Below are positions 34,489 through 43,218 of a stretch of DNA of 64,000 bases, piece after piece. The notes under the pieces were generated by a model. That model worked only from the letters and a program-made list of their open reading frames with translations. It was not told where the DNA came from and made no database searches. Positions within the stretch are counted from its first letter, which is position 1; each line of letters opens with the position of its first letter. The position numbers were made by a program, and so were the translations under genes. This stretch comes from Pantoea cypripedii (GTDB lineage: Bacteria > Pseudomonadota > Gammaproteobacteria > Enterobacterales > Enterobacteriaceae): assembly GCF_011395035.1 (NCBI RefSeq), contig NZ_CP024768.1, positions 3,447,865 through 3,511,864 of the forward strand, read 5' to 3'.

Positions 34489-35115
34489 ATGCGATGGCTC
34501 ATGGCCTTAACGATTGGCTGTCTGAGTGGCTGCTCGGTCGGGCACTACGAATACAGTAAAGAAGCGCAAAAGCGCGTCGATATGACCTTCACCGGCATTC
34601 CTACCGTGCTGGGTGTAGGCTCGCTCGGTTCGGTGATTCCCCTGACCCCCGAGTACAGCCTGACGGCTGCGCACGTGGCGAAATACTCGATGTATCGGGT
34701 GAAGGCCTGGCACCCCGAATGTGACCTTGCCGTGGTGTACCACAAAAACAGCGAGGCGGATCTGCCACCGCATTTTCGCAATGGCCGGATTGGTGACAGC
34801 ATCAATCTCTATGGCTACAGCTTTATCAGCGCCATGCCGGTGGCTTCCACCGGTCAGAACCTGATCAATACCACGCTGGCGAATGACTGGAACAAAGCCA
34901 GCTGCGTCGTCGTCGCCGCCAATGCAGGCGTGGTGAAGGGTATGTCCGGTGGGGCGGTGTATAACGCCGACGATAACACCCTCGCCGGAGTGATCGTCGG
35001 CTACAGCAGCCGGATTAACGATAACCACAGCGGCAAAACGCTTTACAAGGATGTGGCGCTGTATATCCCTTATGCGCGCTTCCAGAAGTGGCTGGATGGG
35101 GTGATGAAATCGTAA
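34489..35115 (+). CDS. Trypsin-like serine protease-fold lipoprotein
   Basis: 208 aa, short lipoprotein signal with lipobox LSGC (Cys15). The remainder has the order of a chymotrypsin-fold triad: H62 in LTAAHVAKY, D79 in CDLAVVY and S153 in VKGMSGGAVYN, followed by AGVIVGYSS. That suggests a small secreted or membrane-anchored serine endopeptidase, or an inactive relative. It has no PDZ domain, so it is not DegP-like. No gene name is known to me. It is alone between an MFS gene and the DUF1989 operon; substrate and lipoprotein sorting are unknown. Confidence 0.72.
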   Translation: MRWLMALTIGCLSGCSVGHYEYSKEAQKRVDMTFTGIPTVLGVGSLGSVIPLTPEYSLTAAHVAKYSMYRVKAWHPECDLAVVYHKNSEADLPPHFRNGRIGDSINLYGYSFISAMPVASTGQNLINTTLANDWNKASCVVVAANAGVVKGMSGGAVYNADDNTLAGVIVGYSSRINDNHSGKTLYKDVALYIPYARFQKWLDGVMKS

Positions 35116-35131
35116 TGCGCCCAAAAACCTT

Positions 35132-35149
35132 GCGCGATTTATCGCGCGG
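35132..35149. repeat. Partial copy of the dispersed palindromic repeat
   Basis: GCGCGATTTATCGCGCGG, the palindromic core without the GTAGCGG tail and without an inverse partner. Between convergent genes. Confidence 0.6.
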
Positions 35150-35159
35150 GTTGTGCAAA

Positions 35160-35831
35160 TCAGGCCGGCACCCACGGCCCCTGCAATGTCACCTGGGGGA
35201 ACCCAGCGGTGAGAATACGCAGCTCAGCATCGCGCGGGGTGTTATCGCCCTGCCCCTGGATGCTGACGATGTCCTGCGGACAGGCCGAGAACGCCACAAA
35301 GCAGTCCATCTCAGCGCGCAGCACGATGTAATCGCCCGGTTTTGTCACCACCGGCAATGTCTTCAGGGTGATGCCATCCGGTTGCACCTGGATGTTCATA
35401 AAAATATTGAACGAGGCCAGATTGCCGTGCGGCAGTTGCACGCCCAGCTCCGCCAGCCCTTCATGCAGGTTGTCGTGGCAGTTGCGGTGCGGTTCGGTGC
35501 AGCCCAGCAGCTCGTAGCGGCGCGCATCACAGGCCGCCATAAAGGTGTCGTGCACGCCAGGTGAGGTGTCCGCTACCAGCGTCAGAATCGGGTGGCGCTG
35601 GCTGGTAATAAAACTGTCGCCCACCTTTGGATTGAGGCGCTGATTCCAGACGCGTGTCGCCTCCATACACATATATTCACTGACGTCATCCGCGTTGTAA
35701 GCCCAGCAATCCACCACCTGCGTACCGTGCAGGTTAATCACCTGCACCGCCTCGCCCTTATTAAGACGCACCGCTTTGCCGTAGCGCGCCGGAATGGTTA
35801 TGGTTGCACGATGCTGATATTCAGCCGACAT
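35160..35831 (-). CDS. DUF1989 (urea carboxylase-associated family) protein 1
   Basis: 223 aa. Family features: N-terminal RATITIPARYGKAVRLNKGEAVQVI, then GTQVVDCWAYNADD, CDARRYELLGCTEPHRNCHDNL, SFNIFMNIQ and FVAFSACPQDIVSIQG. DUF1989 proteins occur in operons once called urea carboxylase operons; some (CgdA/CgdB) act as carboxyguanidine deiminase in guanidine breakdown. It is last in the ABC operon, 13 bp after the permease. No guanidine carboxylase or allophanate hydrolase is present in the window, so the substrate is open. Confidence 0.85.
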   Translation of the reverse strand: MSAEYQHRATITIPARYGKAVRLNKGEAVQVINLHGTQVVDCWAYNADDVSEYMCMEATRVWNQRLNPKVGDSFITSQRHPILTLVADTSPGVHDTFMAACDARRYELLGCTEPHRNCHDNLHEGLAELGVQLPHGNLASFNIFMNIQVQPDGITLKTLPVVTKPGDYIVLRAEMDCFVAFSACPQDIVSIQGQGDNTPRDAELRILTAGFPQVTLQGPWVPA

Positions 35832-35844
35832 GTTGTTCTCCAGA

Positions 35845-36510
35845 TTAGTGCTGCATGCCGCGACGATAGCGCGTCATGCGGGATTCAAGACAGCGCGCCA
35901 GCCAGTCGATCAGACTGTTCAGCAGCCAGTAGCAGAGCGCTACTGTCAGGTAGATCTCCAGCGGCGCGTAGGTATCAGAAATTGCCTGTTTGGCGGCGTA
36001 CATAAACTCCTGCACCGAAACCACCGACAGCAGCGCAGAGTCTTTAATCAAACCAATGGTTAACCCGACCAGCGGTGACAGCATTTGCGGCAGTGTCTGC
36101 GGCAACACCACATCACGCAGTTGCTCGCTGCGGCTCAGCCCCAGCACCCGACACGCTTCCCACTGCCCCTTCGGCAGCGCAGCAATCGCCGCGCGGATCA
36201 CCTGCGCGATGTAAGGTGCGTAGTAGAGCGTCAGGGCCAGCACGCCAACCACCGGTGAAGACAGGGTGATGTCGTACTCCGGCAACACAAAATAGAGCAG
36301 ATAAATCACCACCAGCAGCGGCAGGGCCAGGGTCAATCCGCTGTAAATATTGAGCAATCGCTGCCAGAACGGTGAGGCACGCATCAGCATGGCAGCCATC
36401 AGCGCCCCCCACAGCAGCGAACACAAGGCCGCCACCGCACACAATTGCAGGGTTGCCACCAGGCCATCACCTAACGACGGCAGCGAGGTCATAATTGCCT
36501 GCCAATCCAC
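35845..36510 (-). CDS. ABC transporter permease, polar amino-acid type, 2
   Basis: 221-aa inner-membrane permease of the HisMQ family with about 5 membrane segments. The ATPase-contact loop is EACRVLGLSRSEQLRDVVLPQTL. It overlaps the other permease by 1 nt, implying a heterodimeric channel for the solute delivered by the periplasmic binding protein. Confidence 0.9.
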   Translation of the reverse strand: MDWQAIMTSLPSLGDGLVATLQLCAVAALCSLLWGALMAAMLMRASPFWQRLLNIYSGLTLALPLLVVIYLLYFVLPEYDITLSSPVVGVLALTLYYAPYIAQVIRAAIAALPKGQWEACRVLGLSRSEQLRDVVLPQTLPQMLSPLVGLTIGLIKDSALLSVVSVQEFMYAAKQAISDTYAPLEIYLTVALCYWLLNSLIDWLARCLESRMTRYRRGMQH

Positions 36511-37160
36511 TATGCCAGCCTCCGTTTTGCTTCCAGTCGCCGCGCGGCACCGATCAACGGCAGCGCAATCAGCAGATAACCGGCGGCCACCAATAGCAGC
36601 ACCTGGGTGGCGTCATAGGTGCGGGCGATAACAATCTGACCGGCATAGGTCAGTTCTGTCAGCGCCACCACTGAGGCCAGCGGGGTGGTTTTCAGCAAAA
36701 TGGTGAACTCATTCACCAGCATCGGCAGGCTGGCGCGCATCACCTGGGGATTGATGACATACCACCAGGTGAGCGCGCGGCTTAACCCCAGGGTGCGGGC
36801 GGCTTCCAGTTGCCCTCGCGTCACCAGACTGCGGTTAACGCGCAGAATTTCCGCCACGTAAGCCCCACTGTTCAGACCGATCGCCACCACAGCTGCAAGC
36901 ATCGGCTGACCACCCAGCCCCAGACGCGGCAAGGTAAAAAACACCACAAACAGCTGAACAATGGCCGGGGTGCCGCGCATCAGACTAACGTAGAGACGAC
37001 CCATCGCGCGCCAGATCCAGGCCCGGCGCAGTTGCAGGAAACAGCCGAGCTGCCCCATTACTACGCTCACCAATGATGCCAGCACCGTCAGTACCAGCGT
37101 CATCAGCAGACCGTGCCCCAGTTCCGGCAGCGCGGCCACTACCTGTTGATCCAGCCCCAT
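36510..37160 (-). CDS. ABC transporter permease, polar amino-acid type, 1
   Basis: 216 aa, HisMQ-type. The loop EAARTLGLSRALTWWYVINPQ is the EAA motif that contacts the ATPase. Preceded by two DUF1989 genes and followed by the second permease. No ATP-binding gene is found in the operon. Confidence 0.9.
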   Translation of the reverse strand: MGLDQQVVAALPELGHGLLMTLVLTVLASLVSVVMGQLGCFLQLRRAWIWRAMGRLYVSLMRGTPAIVQLFVVFFTLPRLGLGGQPMLAAVVAIGLNSGAYVAEILRVNRSLVTRGQLEAARTLGLSRALTWWYVINPQVMRASLPMLVNEFTILLKTTPLASVVALTELTYAGQIVIARTYDATQVLLLVAAGYLLIALPLIGAARRLEAKRRLA

Positions 37161-37163
37161 CGC

Positions 37164-37811
37164 TTACTCCGCGTTAAAGTCCGTCAGGTTCTCCGCCACC
37201 GCCAGTCGCAACGGCGCGGGCTTGTCGTTGCCCTCAATGCCGGTGTTACAGGCAGAGACGATAAAGCGCGTATCCATCACCACGCGACAGGTAATGCTGT
37301 CACCGGCTTTGGTGAGGTTGGTTTCCGGCAGAATGTCACCGTCACGCGTCAGTTTGACGTGCATAAACAGATTGATCGGATCCGGCATTTTCGGCACCGT
37401 CATGCCGAGACGCGCCAGCTCACGGCTTACCCCTTCAATGCAACCCTCTCCGCCGTAGCCACGCTGCGCCAGAAACGCCGTGGTGGAACCCGGCAGCAGC
37501 AGGTCATGACGTTTAACGCTATCTTTACCCAGCACCATCATCGGACGGCGACGGTTGTTGACCAAACGCATACCGGAGCCGAGCAGATAACTGTTGCTGA
37601 AGACGCGCGTATGGTGCACCGACAGCCATACCGCCGGGTCCTGCAAACTAAAACCGAACAGCGAGGCTACCGCCCCCTCCCCCAACGCGGTGATACGCAG
37701 CAACTGACCACGCAGCACGCGAATCGATGCCACGCTACCCGCAGCCACCTCAACCGGTGCCGCCAGGGTGCGTTCCGCGCTCTCTTCATAACTCTCACGC
37801 ATCAGCAGCAT
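37164..37811 (-). CDS. DUF1989 family protein 2
   Basis: 215 aa, more divergent than the other two. Family segments: VEVAAGSVASIRVLRGQLLRI, NSYLLGSGMRLVNNRRRPMM, RHDLLLPG, NLFMHVKLTRDGDI and SACNTGIEGND. The third section lacks the SCPQD of its paralogues. The ATG at 37811 follows GGGGAG and overlaps the upstream paralogue by 17 nt, a coupling expected of a heteromeric enzyme such as CgdA/CgdB. Confidence 0.8.
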   Translation of the reverse strand: MLLMRESYEESAERTLAAPVEVAAGSVASIRVLRGQLLRITALGEGAVASLFGFSLQDPAVWLSVHHTRVFSNSYLLGSGMRLVNNRRRPMMVLGKDSVKRHDLLLPGSTTAFLAQRGYGGEGCIEGVSRELARLGMTVPKMPDPINLFMHVKLTRDGDILPETNLTKAGDSITCRVVMDTRFIVSACNTGIEGNDKPAPLRLAVAENLTDFNAE

Positions 37812-38427
37812 GCGGCATCTCCCCGGTGTGGTCGTGATCGCTGACGCGAATATCGATAGGTGTCACCTGCAAGCCATTCCCCGGAATGATGTCCTGCGGG
37901 CAGGACGATACTGAGCAAATCAGGTCGCACAGCGCTTCAAAGGTGATGCTGTCGCCCGCCTTGCTGTGTGGGTCGGTGACTTCCATACGACCATCGGCGG
38001 TGACCGGGCCGTTCTGGAACAGGTTGAACGGTTCCGGCAGGGTGAAGTAGGTCACGCCGAAGGCTTTCATCCCTTCCAGCAGGTTATCCACGCAGTTGCG
38101 ATGCCCCTCAACGCCGAAATCAACGCTGAAACGCGTGCGGTCACAGGCCGGGACGTTGGCGTCGTGGATACCGATGGTGTCCGCGACAATGCGCAGCAGC
38201 GGGCGGTTTTCACTCGACCACAGCGCATCGCCAGGTTTAAAGAACAGCGAACGCAGATGCTGGCGGGTATGCACCGGTGACAGCTTTTCGTTCAGGTCGT
38301 CGGCATTGACCGCGACAAAATCCGCGGCCTGCTGCCCTTCACTATCAATGACGGTAATAAATTGCCCTTTGCGCACACGGAAGGTTTTGCCGTGCCCCGC
38401 CGGGACCGTCAGGGTTGACTGGCACAT
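37795..38427 (-). CDS. DUF1989 family protein 3
   Basis: 210 aa, with TLTVPAGHGKTFRVRKGQFI, GQQAADFVAVNADDL, FGVEGHRNCVDNLLEGM, EPFNLFQNGPVT and CSVSSCPQDIIPGNG. It lies 2 bp after the binding-protein gene and overlaps the next DUF1989 gene, so the two are likely subunits. Conserved Cys and His residues suggest a metal- or thiol-based hydrolase as in the carboxyguanidine deiminase group; this is inference. Confidence 0.85.
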   Translation of the reverse strand: MCQSTLTVPAGHGKTFRVRKGQFITVIDSEGQQAADFVAVNADDLNEKLSPVHTRQHLRSLFFKPGDALWSSENRPLLRIVADTIGIHDANVPACDRTRFSVDFGVEGHRNCVDNLLEGMKAFGVTYFTLPEPFNLFQNGPVTADGRMEVTDPHSKAGDSITFEALCDLICSVSSCPQDIIPGNGLQVTPIDIRVSDHDHTGEMPHAADA

Positions 38428-38429
38428 AC

Positions 38430-39266
38430 TTACTCCTGGGGAATGAAATCGCTGGCCGGCACAGTAAAGGTGGTGCCGAGGTACTGCTGTTGAAGTTTGG
38501 TCAGTTCGCCATCTTTCTGCATCGCCAGGATATGGTCACTCAGGGCTTTGTTCAGGCTGCCGTCTTCTTTACGCGTTGCCCAGCCCATCCACTGTGACGG
38601 GCCGACTTCACCCACCTGCGCCACTTTGCTCGGGTACTTCTTCACCACCGGTGCCAGTACCGAGATATCGTCGTAAACGAAATCAGCGCGTTTGGTCATC
38701 AGGGTGCTGACAGTCTGATCAAGGGAATCGACGCTGATGATGGTGATCGGTTTTTTACCGGCTTTTTTCAGCTGCTCGTTAAACCCTTTCAGCAACTGCT
38801 CCGGCACGCTGGCAGTTTTCACCGCACCACGCAGGCCAGACAGGCTTTCCGGGCTGAGAGTTTTGCCGCTAAAGGTTTTGGCCTCATCTTCGCGCACCAG
38901 CACCCCGTTAACGGTTTTGCTGTATGGCACGGTGAACAGCACTTTCTTCGCGCGTTCGGCGGTAACGTTCAGGGAGGAGCCTTCAGCGTTAAACGAGCCG
39001 GAAATCAGGCCCGGCAAAATGCCGCTGAACGCGGTTTTCTGAAACTCCAGTTTCACACCGAGGTCTTTGGCGAAGGACTGCATGATCGCCACGCTGTAGC
39101 CGGTGATGGCACCGCTGTCGTCGGTGTATTCATACGGAGGAAATGTCGGGTCGATACCGACGGTGATTTTGCCGCTGCTTTTGATGTCGGCCAGCGTGTC
39201 GGCTTGCGCCTGCGCCAGAGTGCCAACAGACAAAAGTGCGGCAATGAGGATTGCTGTTTTTTTCAT
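38430..39266 (-). CDS. ABC transporter substrate-binding protein, family 3
   Basis: 278-aa periplasmic protein. Signal peptide MKKTAILIAALLSVGTLAQA with cleavage near AQA, then LADIKSSGKITVGIDPTFPPYEY, a hallmark of polar amino-acid binding proteins. First gene of an operon with three DUF1989 genes and two permeases. The ligand could be an amino acid or a guanidino/urea-type compound; the sequence does not decide. Confidence 0.92.
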   Translation of the reverse strand: MKKTAILIAALLSVGTLAQAQADTLADIKSSGKITVGIDPTFPPYEYTDDSGAITGYSVAIMQSFAKDLGVKLEFQKTAFSGILPGLISGSFNAEGSSLNVTAERAKKVLFTVPYSKTVNGVLVREDEAKTFSGKTLSPESLSGLRGAVKTASVPEQLLKGFNEQLKKAGKKPITIISVDSLDQTVSTLMTKRADFVYDDISVLAPVVKKYPSKVAQVGEVGPSQWMGWATRKEDGSLNKALSDHILAMQKDGELTKLQQQYLGTTFTVPASDFIPQE

Positions 39267-39485
39267 TATGGTGTTTCCCTGGTGTTGGTGAAATGTCTTT
39301 TTCTACTGAGCATATTTTGTGCCAGATTTTTCACACACCGATCGCACCATGGGGCTGAAAAATGACTTTTTCCTGTGCAATCATTGAGAAACGATTGTTT
39401 CTTTATTTTTATTTTAAGTTTCTATGATTTCACATCGTGTGAAACGACCGCCAACCGGGCAACGATGATTGCACCAGTTCAGGGC

Positions 39486-39509
39486 AAAAACTGGCGCAAA
39501 ATGCGCCAG
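39486..39509 (-). terminator. Intrinsic terminator of the RpiR-type gene
   Basis: On the minus strand CTGGCGC-ATTTT-GCGCCAG forms a 7-bp stem followed by five T. It is 10 bp after the regulator stop, so the ABC operon downstream needs its own promoter in 39,267-39,485. Confidence 0.75.
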
Positions 39510-39518
39510 CATGGGGCG

Positions 39519-40370
39519 TTATTCGAGTTCGTCGAGGGATTGGTGCAGCGCTTCAACCTGCGCGAGGTAATCGTTGCTGGCTTTACCCATCTGGCGAGCG
39601 ACCAGTGAGCACAACAGATTGCAGATACCGGAAAGTGCAGCGGTGCTATCGAAAATCAGACTGCTGTCGGTGTGGCAACGTACCACCCATTGGGCGTGGC
39701 GTGCCGGTTTGCCGGACAACACATCGGCCAGATACAACATCGGCACCTGGCGTTCTGCCAGCGCATTCATTGCTGCCTCCAGCACCGGCATACGGCGGCG
39801 CAGGCCGACACAGATCGCCACATCCTGCTCCCCCAGCGAGGCGAGATGTTCCGCCAGCGAATCACCGGGACGGGGCAGCAAACGCACATCGGGGTGGACA
39901 TGAATCAGATCGCGATAGATCAGCTGCGCGATAGTCTGGCTGTGACGCCAGCCCATCACCACCACGCGTCGCGCACGGGCGATGGCGGTAACCGCCTCCT
40001 GCAACTGAGCGCTTTCCAGCGTGCGATAGCTGTTCACCAGATTGGCGATCTCTTTTTCCAGATGCTGCTGCATAATGCTGTCGAGCGGTGAAGCGCTGGG
40101 GACAACCTGCAAATAGAGCGGCGAGCCGCTGCTTTGCATATCACGTGCCTGGCGGCGTGCCGCTTCGTAGCTTTCATAACCGAGATGACGGAAGAAACGG
40201 GTGGTGGTGGCTTTGGACACCCCAGCGCTGTGCGCCAGTTCCGTGGCCGTGTTCATCGCCAGCTGACCGGGTGCAGCCAGCAATACGTCGGCCAGCCGCT
40301 GTTCATGGCTGGAGAGTTGATCCCAGTGCTGACGAATCCGGCCTTCTAACGATGCCGCTTTTGCACTCAT
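39519..40370 (-). CDS. RpiR/MurR-family transcriptional regulator
   Basis: 283 aa from ATG at 40370, which has CAGGGA upstream; an in-frame ATG five codons earlier is less likely. N-terminal HTH_6 domain with NTATELAHSAGVSKATTTRF, then a SIS domain (ARRVVVMGWRHSQTIAQLI, GDSLAEHLASLGEQDVAICVG). It lies directly upstream of the ABC/DUF1989 operon on the same strand and is the likely regulator of it. Its SIS ligand is unknown; the usual sugar phosphate may not apply. Confidence 0.88.
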   Translation of the reverse strand: MSAKAASLEGRIRQHWDQLSSHEQRLADVLLAAPGQLAMNTATELAHSAGVSKATTTRFFRHLGYESYEAARRQARDMQSSGSPLYLQVVPSASPLDSIMQQHLEKEIANLVNSYRTLESAQLQEAVTAIARARRVVVMGWRHSQTIAQLIYRDLIHVHPDVRLLPRPGDSLAEHLASLGEQDVAICVGLRRRMPVLEAAMNALAERQVPMLYLADVLSGKPARHAQWVVRCHTDSSLIFDSTAALSGICNLLCSLVARQMGKASNDYLAQVEALHQSLDELE

Positions 40371-40440
40371 GGTTATTCCCTGCAAATAAAAAAACCATCC
40401 TGCACAGAGCGTGCCGGGTTGTCATCAGGATTTTTATGGC

Positions 40441-40470
40441 AAAAAAAAGGTCGCCTTGCAGGGCGACCTA
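40441..40470 (-). terminator. Intrinsic terminator after lysS
   Basis: AGGTCGCC and GGCGACCT form an 8-bp stem with a 6-nt loop; on the minus strand eight T follow. Five T follow on the plus side as well, so it could work in both directions. Confidence 0.85.
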
Positions 40471-40493
40471 TTTTTGCTTACGAGGGTATGCGC

Positions 40494-42014
40494 TTATTTA
40501 CCTGACGGGCGCAGCGCCGGGAACAGGATCACGTCGCGGATGGTGTGGCTGTTGGTAAACAACATCACCATACGGTCGATACCGATACCGAGGCCCGCAG
40601 TCGGCGGCAGGCCGTGTTCCAGCGCAGTCACGTAATCTTCGTCGTAGAACATCGCTTCGTCATCGCCTGCATCTTTGGCATTCACCTGTTGCAGGAAACG
40701 CTCCGCCTGGTCTTCCGCATCGTTCAGCTCAGAGAAGCCGTTACCGATTTCACGGCCGCCGATGAAAAATTCAAAGCGATCGGTGATTTCCGGGTTCTCG
40801 TCGTTACGGCGCGCCAGCGGTGACACTTCAGCCGGATATTCGGTGATGAAGGTCGGCTGGATCAGATGGGCTTCGGCGGTTTCTTCGAAGATCTCGGTCA
40901 CAACACGGCCCAGACCCCAGCTTTTCTCCACTTTGATGTGCAGAGAGTGGGCAATGGCCACCGCTTTGTCGAAGTTATCCAGATCGGCCAGATCGGTTTC
41001 CGGACGGTATTTTTTGATCGCTTCACGCATGGTGAGTTTTTCGAACGGCTTACCGAAATCGAAGCTGTGTTCACCATAAGGCACTTCCGTGGTGCCGAGT
41101 ACGTCCTGCGCCAGGGTACGGAACAGGCTTTCGGTCAGCTCGATCAGATCTTTGTAATCCGCATACGCCATGTAGAGTTCCATCATGGTGAACTCTGGGT
41201 TATGACGCGGCGAGATCCCTTCGTTACGGAAGTTACGGTTGATCTCGAAGACGCGATCAAAACCACCAACCACCAGACGCTTCAGATACAGTTCCGGCGC
41301 AATACGCAGGTACATATCAATGTCCAGCGCGTTGTGATGGGTGATAAACGGACGTGCCGAAGCACCACCCGGAATCACCTGCATCATCGGGGTTTCCACT
41401 TCCATAAAGTCACGGCCTACCATGAACTGGCGGATACCGGCCATGATTTTGGAGCGAACCTGGAAGGTGTGACGTGATTCGTCGTTGGCGATCAGGTCGA
41501 GATAACGCTGACGATAACGGGTTTCCTGATCGGCCAGGCCGTGGAATTTATCCGGCAGCGGACGCAGTGCTTTGGTCAGCAGACGCAGTTCAGAACAGTG
41601 GATCGACAGCTCACCGGTTTTGGTTTTGAACAGCTTACCGCGCGCGCCGAGGATATCACCGAGATCCCACTTCTTGAACTGCTCGTTGTAGATGCCTTCA
41701 GCCAGATCATCACGCGCCACATACAGCTGAATGCGGCCACCGACGTCCTGTAAGGTGACAAACGAGGCTTTGCCCATAATACGGCGGGTCATCATACGAC
41801 CGGCCACACTCACCTCAATGCCGAGATCTTCCAACTCTTCGTTGCTTTTCTCATCATAGCTGGCGTGCAGCTTATCGGAGGTGGTGTCACGGCGGAAATC
41901 GTTAGGAAACGCCACGCCGGTTTCACGCAGCGCGCTGAGTTTTTCGCGACGCGTTTTCAGTTCGTTGTTTAACTCAAGTGCGGCGTCAGCGCTCTGCGGT
42001 TGTTGTTCAGACAT
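40494..42014 (-). CDS. lysS: Lysyl-tRNA synthetase
   Basis: Class II aminoacyl-tRNA synthetase, 506 aa (E. coli 505). OB-fold anticodon domain (SVAGRMMTRRIMGKASFVTLQ) followed by the catalytic domain with motif 2 (FRNEGISPRHNPEFTMMELY) and motif 3 (GLGIGIDRMVMLFTN). It lies 9 bp downstream of prfB as in E. coli and is probably co-transcribed. Confidence 0.98.
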   Translation of the reverse strand: MSEQQPQSADAALELNNELKTRREKLSALRETGVAFPNDFRRDTTSDKLHASYDEKSNEELEDLGIEVSVAGRMMTRRIMGKASFVTLQDVGGRIQLYVARDDLAEGIYNEQFKKWDLGDILGARGKLFKTKTGELSIHCSELRLLTKALRPLPDKFHGLADQETRYRQRYLDLIANDESRHTFQVRSKIMAGIRQFMVGRDFMEVETPMMQVIPGGASARPFITHHNALDIDMYLRIAPELYLKRLVVGGFDRVFEINRNFRNEGISPRHNPEFTMMELYMAYADYKDLIELTESLFRTLAQDVLGTTEVPYGEHSFDFGKPFEKLTMREAIKKYRPETDLADLDNFDKAVAIAHSLHIKVEKSWGLGRVVTEIFEETAEAHLIQPTFITEYPAEVSPLARRNDENPEITDRFEFFIGGREIGNGFSELNDAEDQAERFLQQVNAKDAGDDEAMFYDEDYVTALEHGLPPTAGLGIGIDRMVMLFTNSHTIRDVILFPALRPSGK

Positions 42015-42023
42015 GTCGGTTCC

Positions 42024-43122
42024 TTATAGCCCTGCTTTTAAACTTGCTTCAATAAAACGATCGAGGTCGCCGTCCAGCACCGCCTGGGTGTTACGGGTTT
42101 CGACGCCGGTACGCAGATCTTTGATGCGTGAATCGTCCAGCACGTAAGAACGAATCTGGCTGCCCCAGCCGATGTCAGATTTGTTATCTTCTGCCGCCTG
42201 TTTCTCAGCATTTTTCTTCTGCATCTCAAGCTCGTACAGCTTCGCTTTCATCTGCTTCATCGCCTGATCTTTGTTCTTATGCTGCGAACGATCGTTCTGG
42301 CATTGCGTCACGGTGCCGGTTGGAATATGGGTAATACGTACCGCGGATTCCGTCCGGTTAACGTGCTGACCACCCGCGCCCGAAGCACGGTAAACGTCAA
42401 TACGCAGATCTGCCGGATTGATTTCGATATCAATATCGTCATCCACTTCCGGGTAGATAAAGGCCGAGCTGAAGGAGGTATGACGACGACCGCCGGAGTC
42501 AAATGGACTCTTACGTACCAGGCGATGAACGCCGGTTTCAGTACGCAGCCAGCCGAAGGCATAGTCACCAGAAACGCGAATGGTGGCGGATTTCAGACCG
42601 GCCACTTCACCTTCTGACTCTTCAATAATTTCGGTTTTGAAGCCCTTGGCTTCTGCCCAGCGCAGATACATACGCATCAGCATGCTGGCCCAGTCCTGCG
42701 CTTCAGTGCCGCCGGAACCGGCCTGTAAATCGATATAGCAATCGGCGCTGTCATATTCGCCGGAGAACATACGACGGAATTCCAGCTCACCGAGCTTCAC
42801 TTCCAGTACATCCAGCTCGGCAATGGCGTCGTTAAAGGTCTCTTCGTCTTCGGCTTCAACCGCCAAATCCAGCAGACCCTGCACATCTTCCAGCCCCTGC
42901 GCCATCTGATTCAGGGTATTAACAATCACTTCTAACGACGAACGCTCTTTACCCAGCGCTTGTGCGCGCTCAGGTTCGTTCCAGACGTCAGGTTGTTCCA
43001 GCTCGGCGTTTACTTCTTCGAGGCGTTCTTTCTTGGCATCGTAGTCAAAGATACCCCCTAAGAACGTCGCTGCGCTCGGTGAGGTCCTGAATACGGTTTT
43101 TGACCGGGTTAATTTCAAACAT
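42024..43122 (-). CDS. prfB: Peptide chain release factor 2 (programmed +1 frameshift)
   Basis: Terminates translation at UGA and UAA. Translation starts at ATG 43122 (MFEINPVKN), meets an in-frame TGA at 43047-43045 after 25 codons, and shifts +1 to GAC, giving 365 aa in total, as in E. coli. Joined segments: 43122-43048 and 43046-42024. Codon recognition SPF (VRKSPFDSGG) and the catalytic GGQ (ASGAGGQHVNRTE) are present. A continuous 364-codon frame starting at 43118 exists only because it reads the leader out of frame. Confidence 0.97.
43045..43060 (-). promoter_or_regulatory. prfB autoregulatory +1 frameshift site
   Basis: On the minus strand AGGGGGTATCTTTGAC: an internal Shine-Dalgarno-like AGGGGG 3 nt before the slippery CTT and the TGA stop. 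Identical in essentials to the E. coli site. Low RF2 favours the shift and so more RF2. Confidence 0.95.
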
Positions 43123-43218
43123 GGCTTTTCAGTCTTTTTTGACGATTCGGTGAGAAGGGAAAATTCTAACGCGCTAGTTTAACCGAAAGCGCGTTTATTT
43201 TGTAGCATTGGTAACCGC

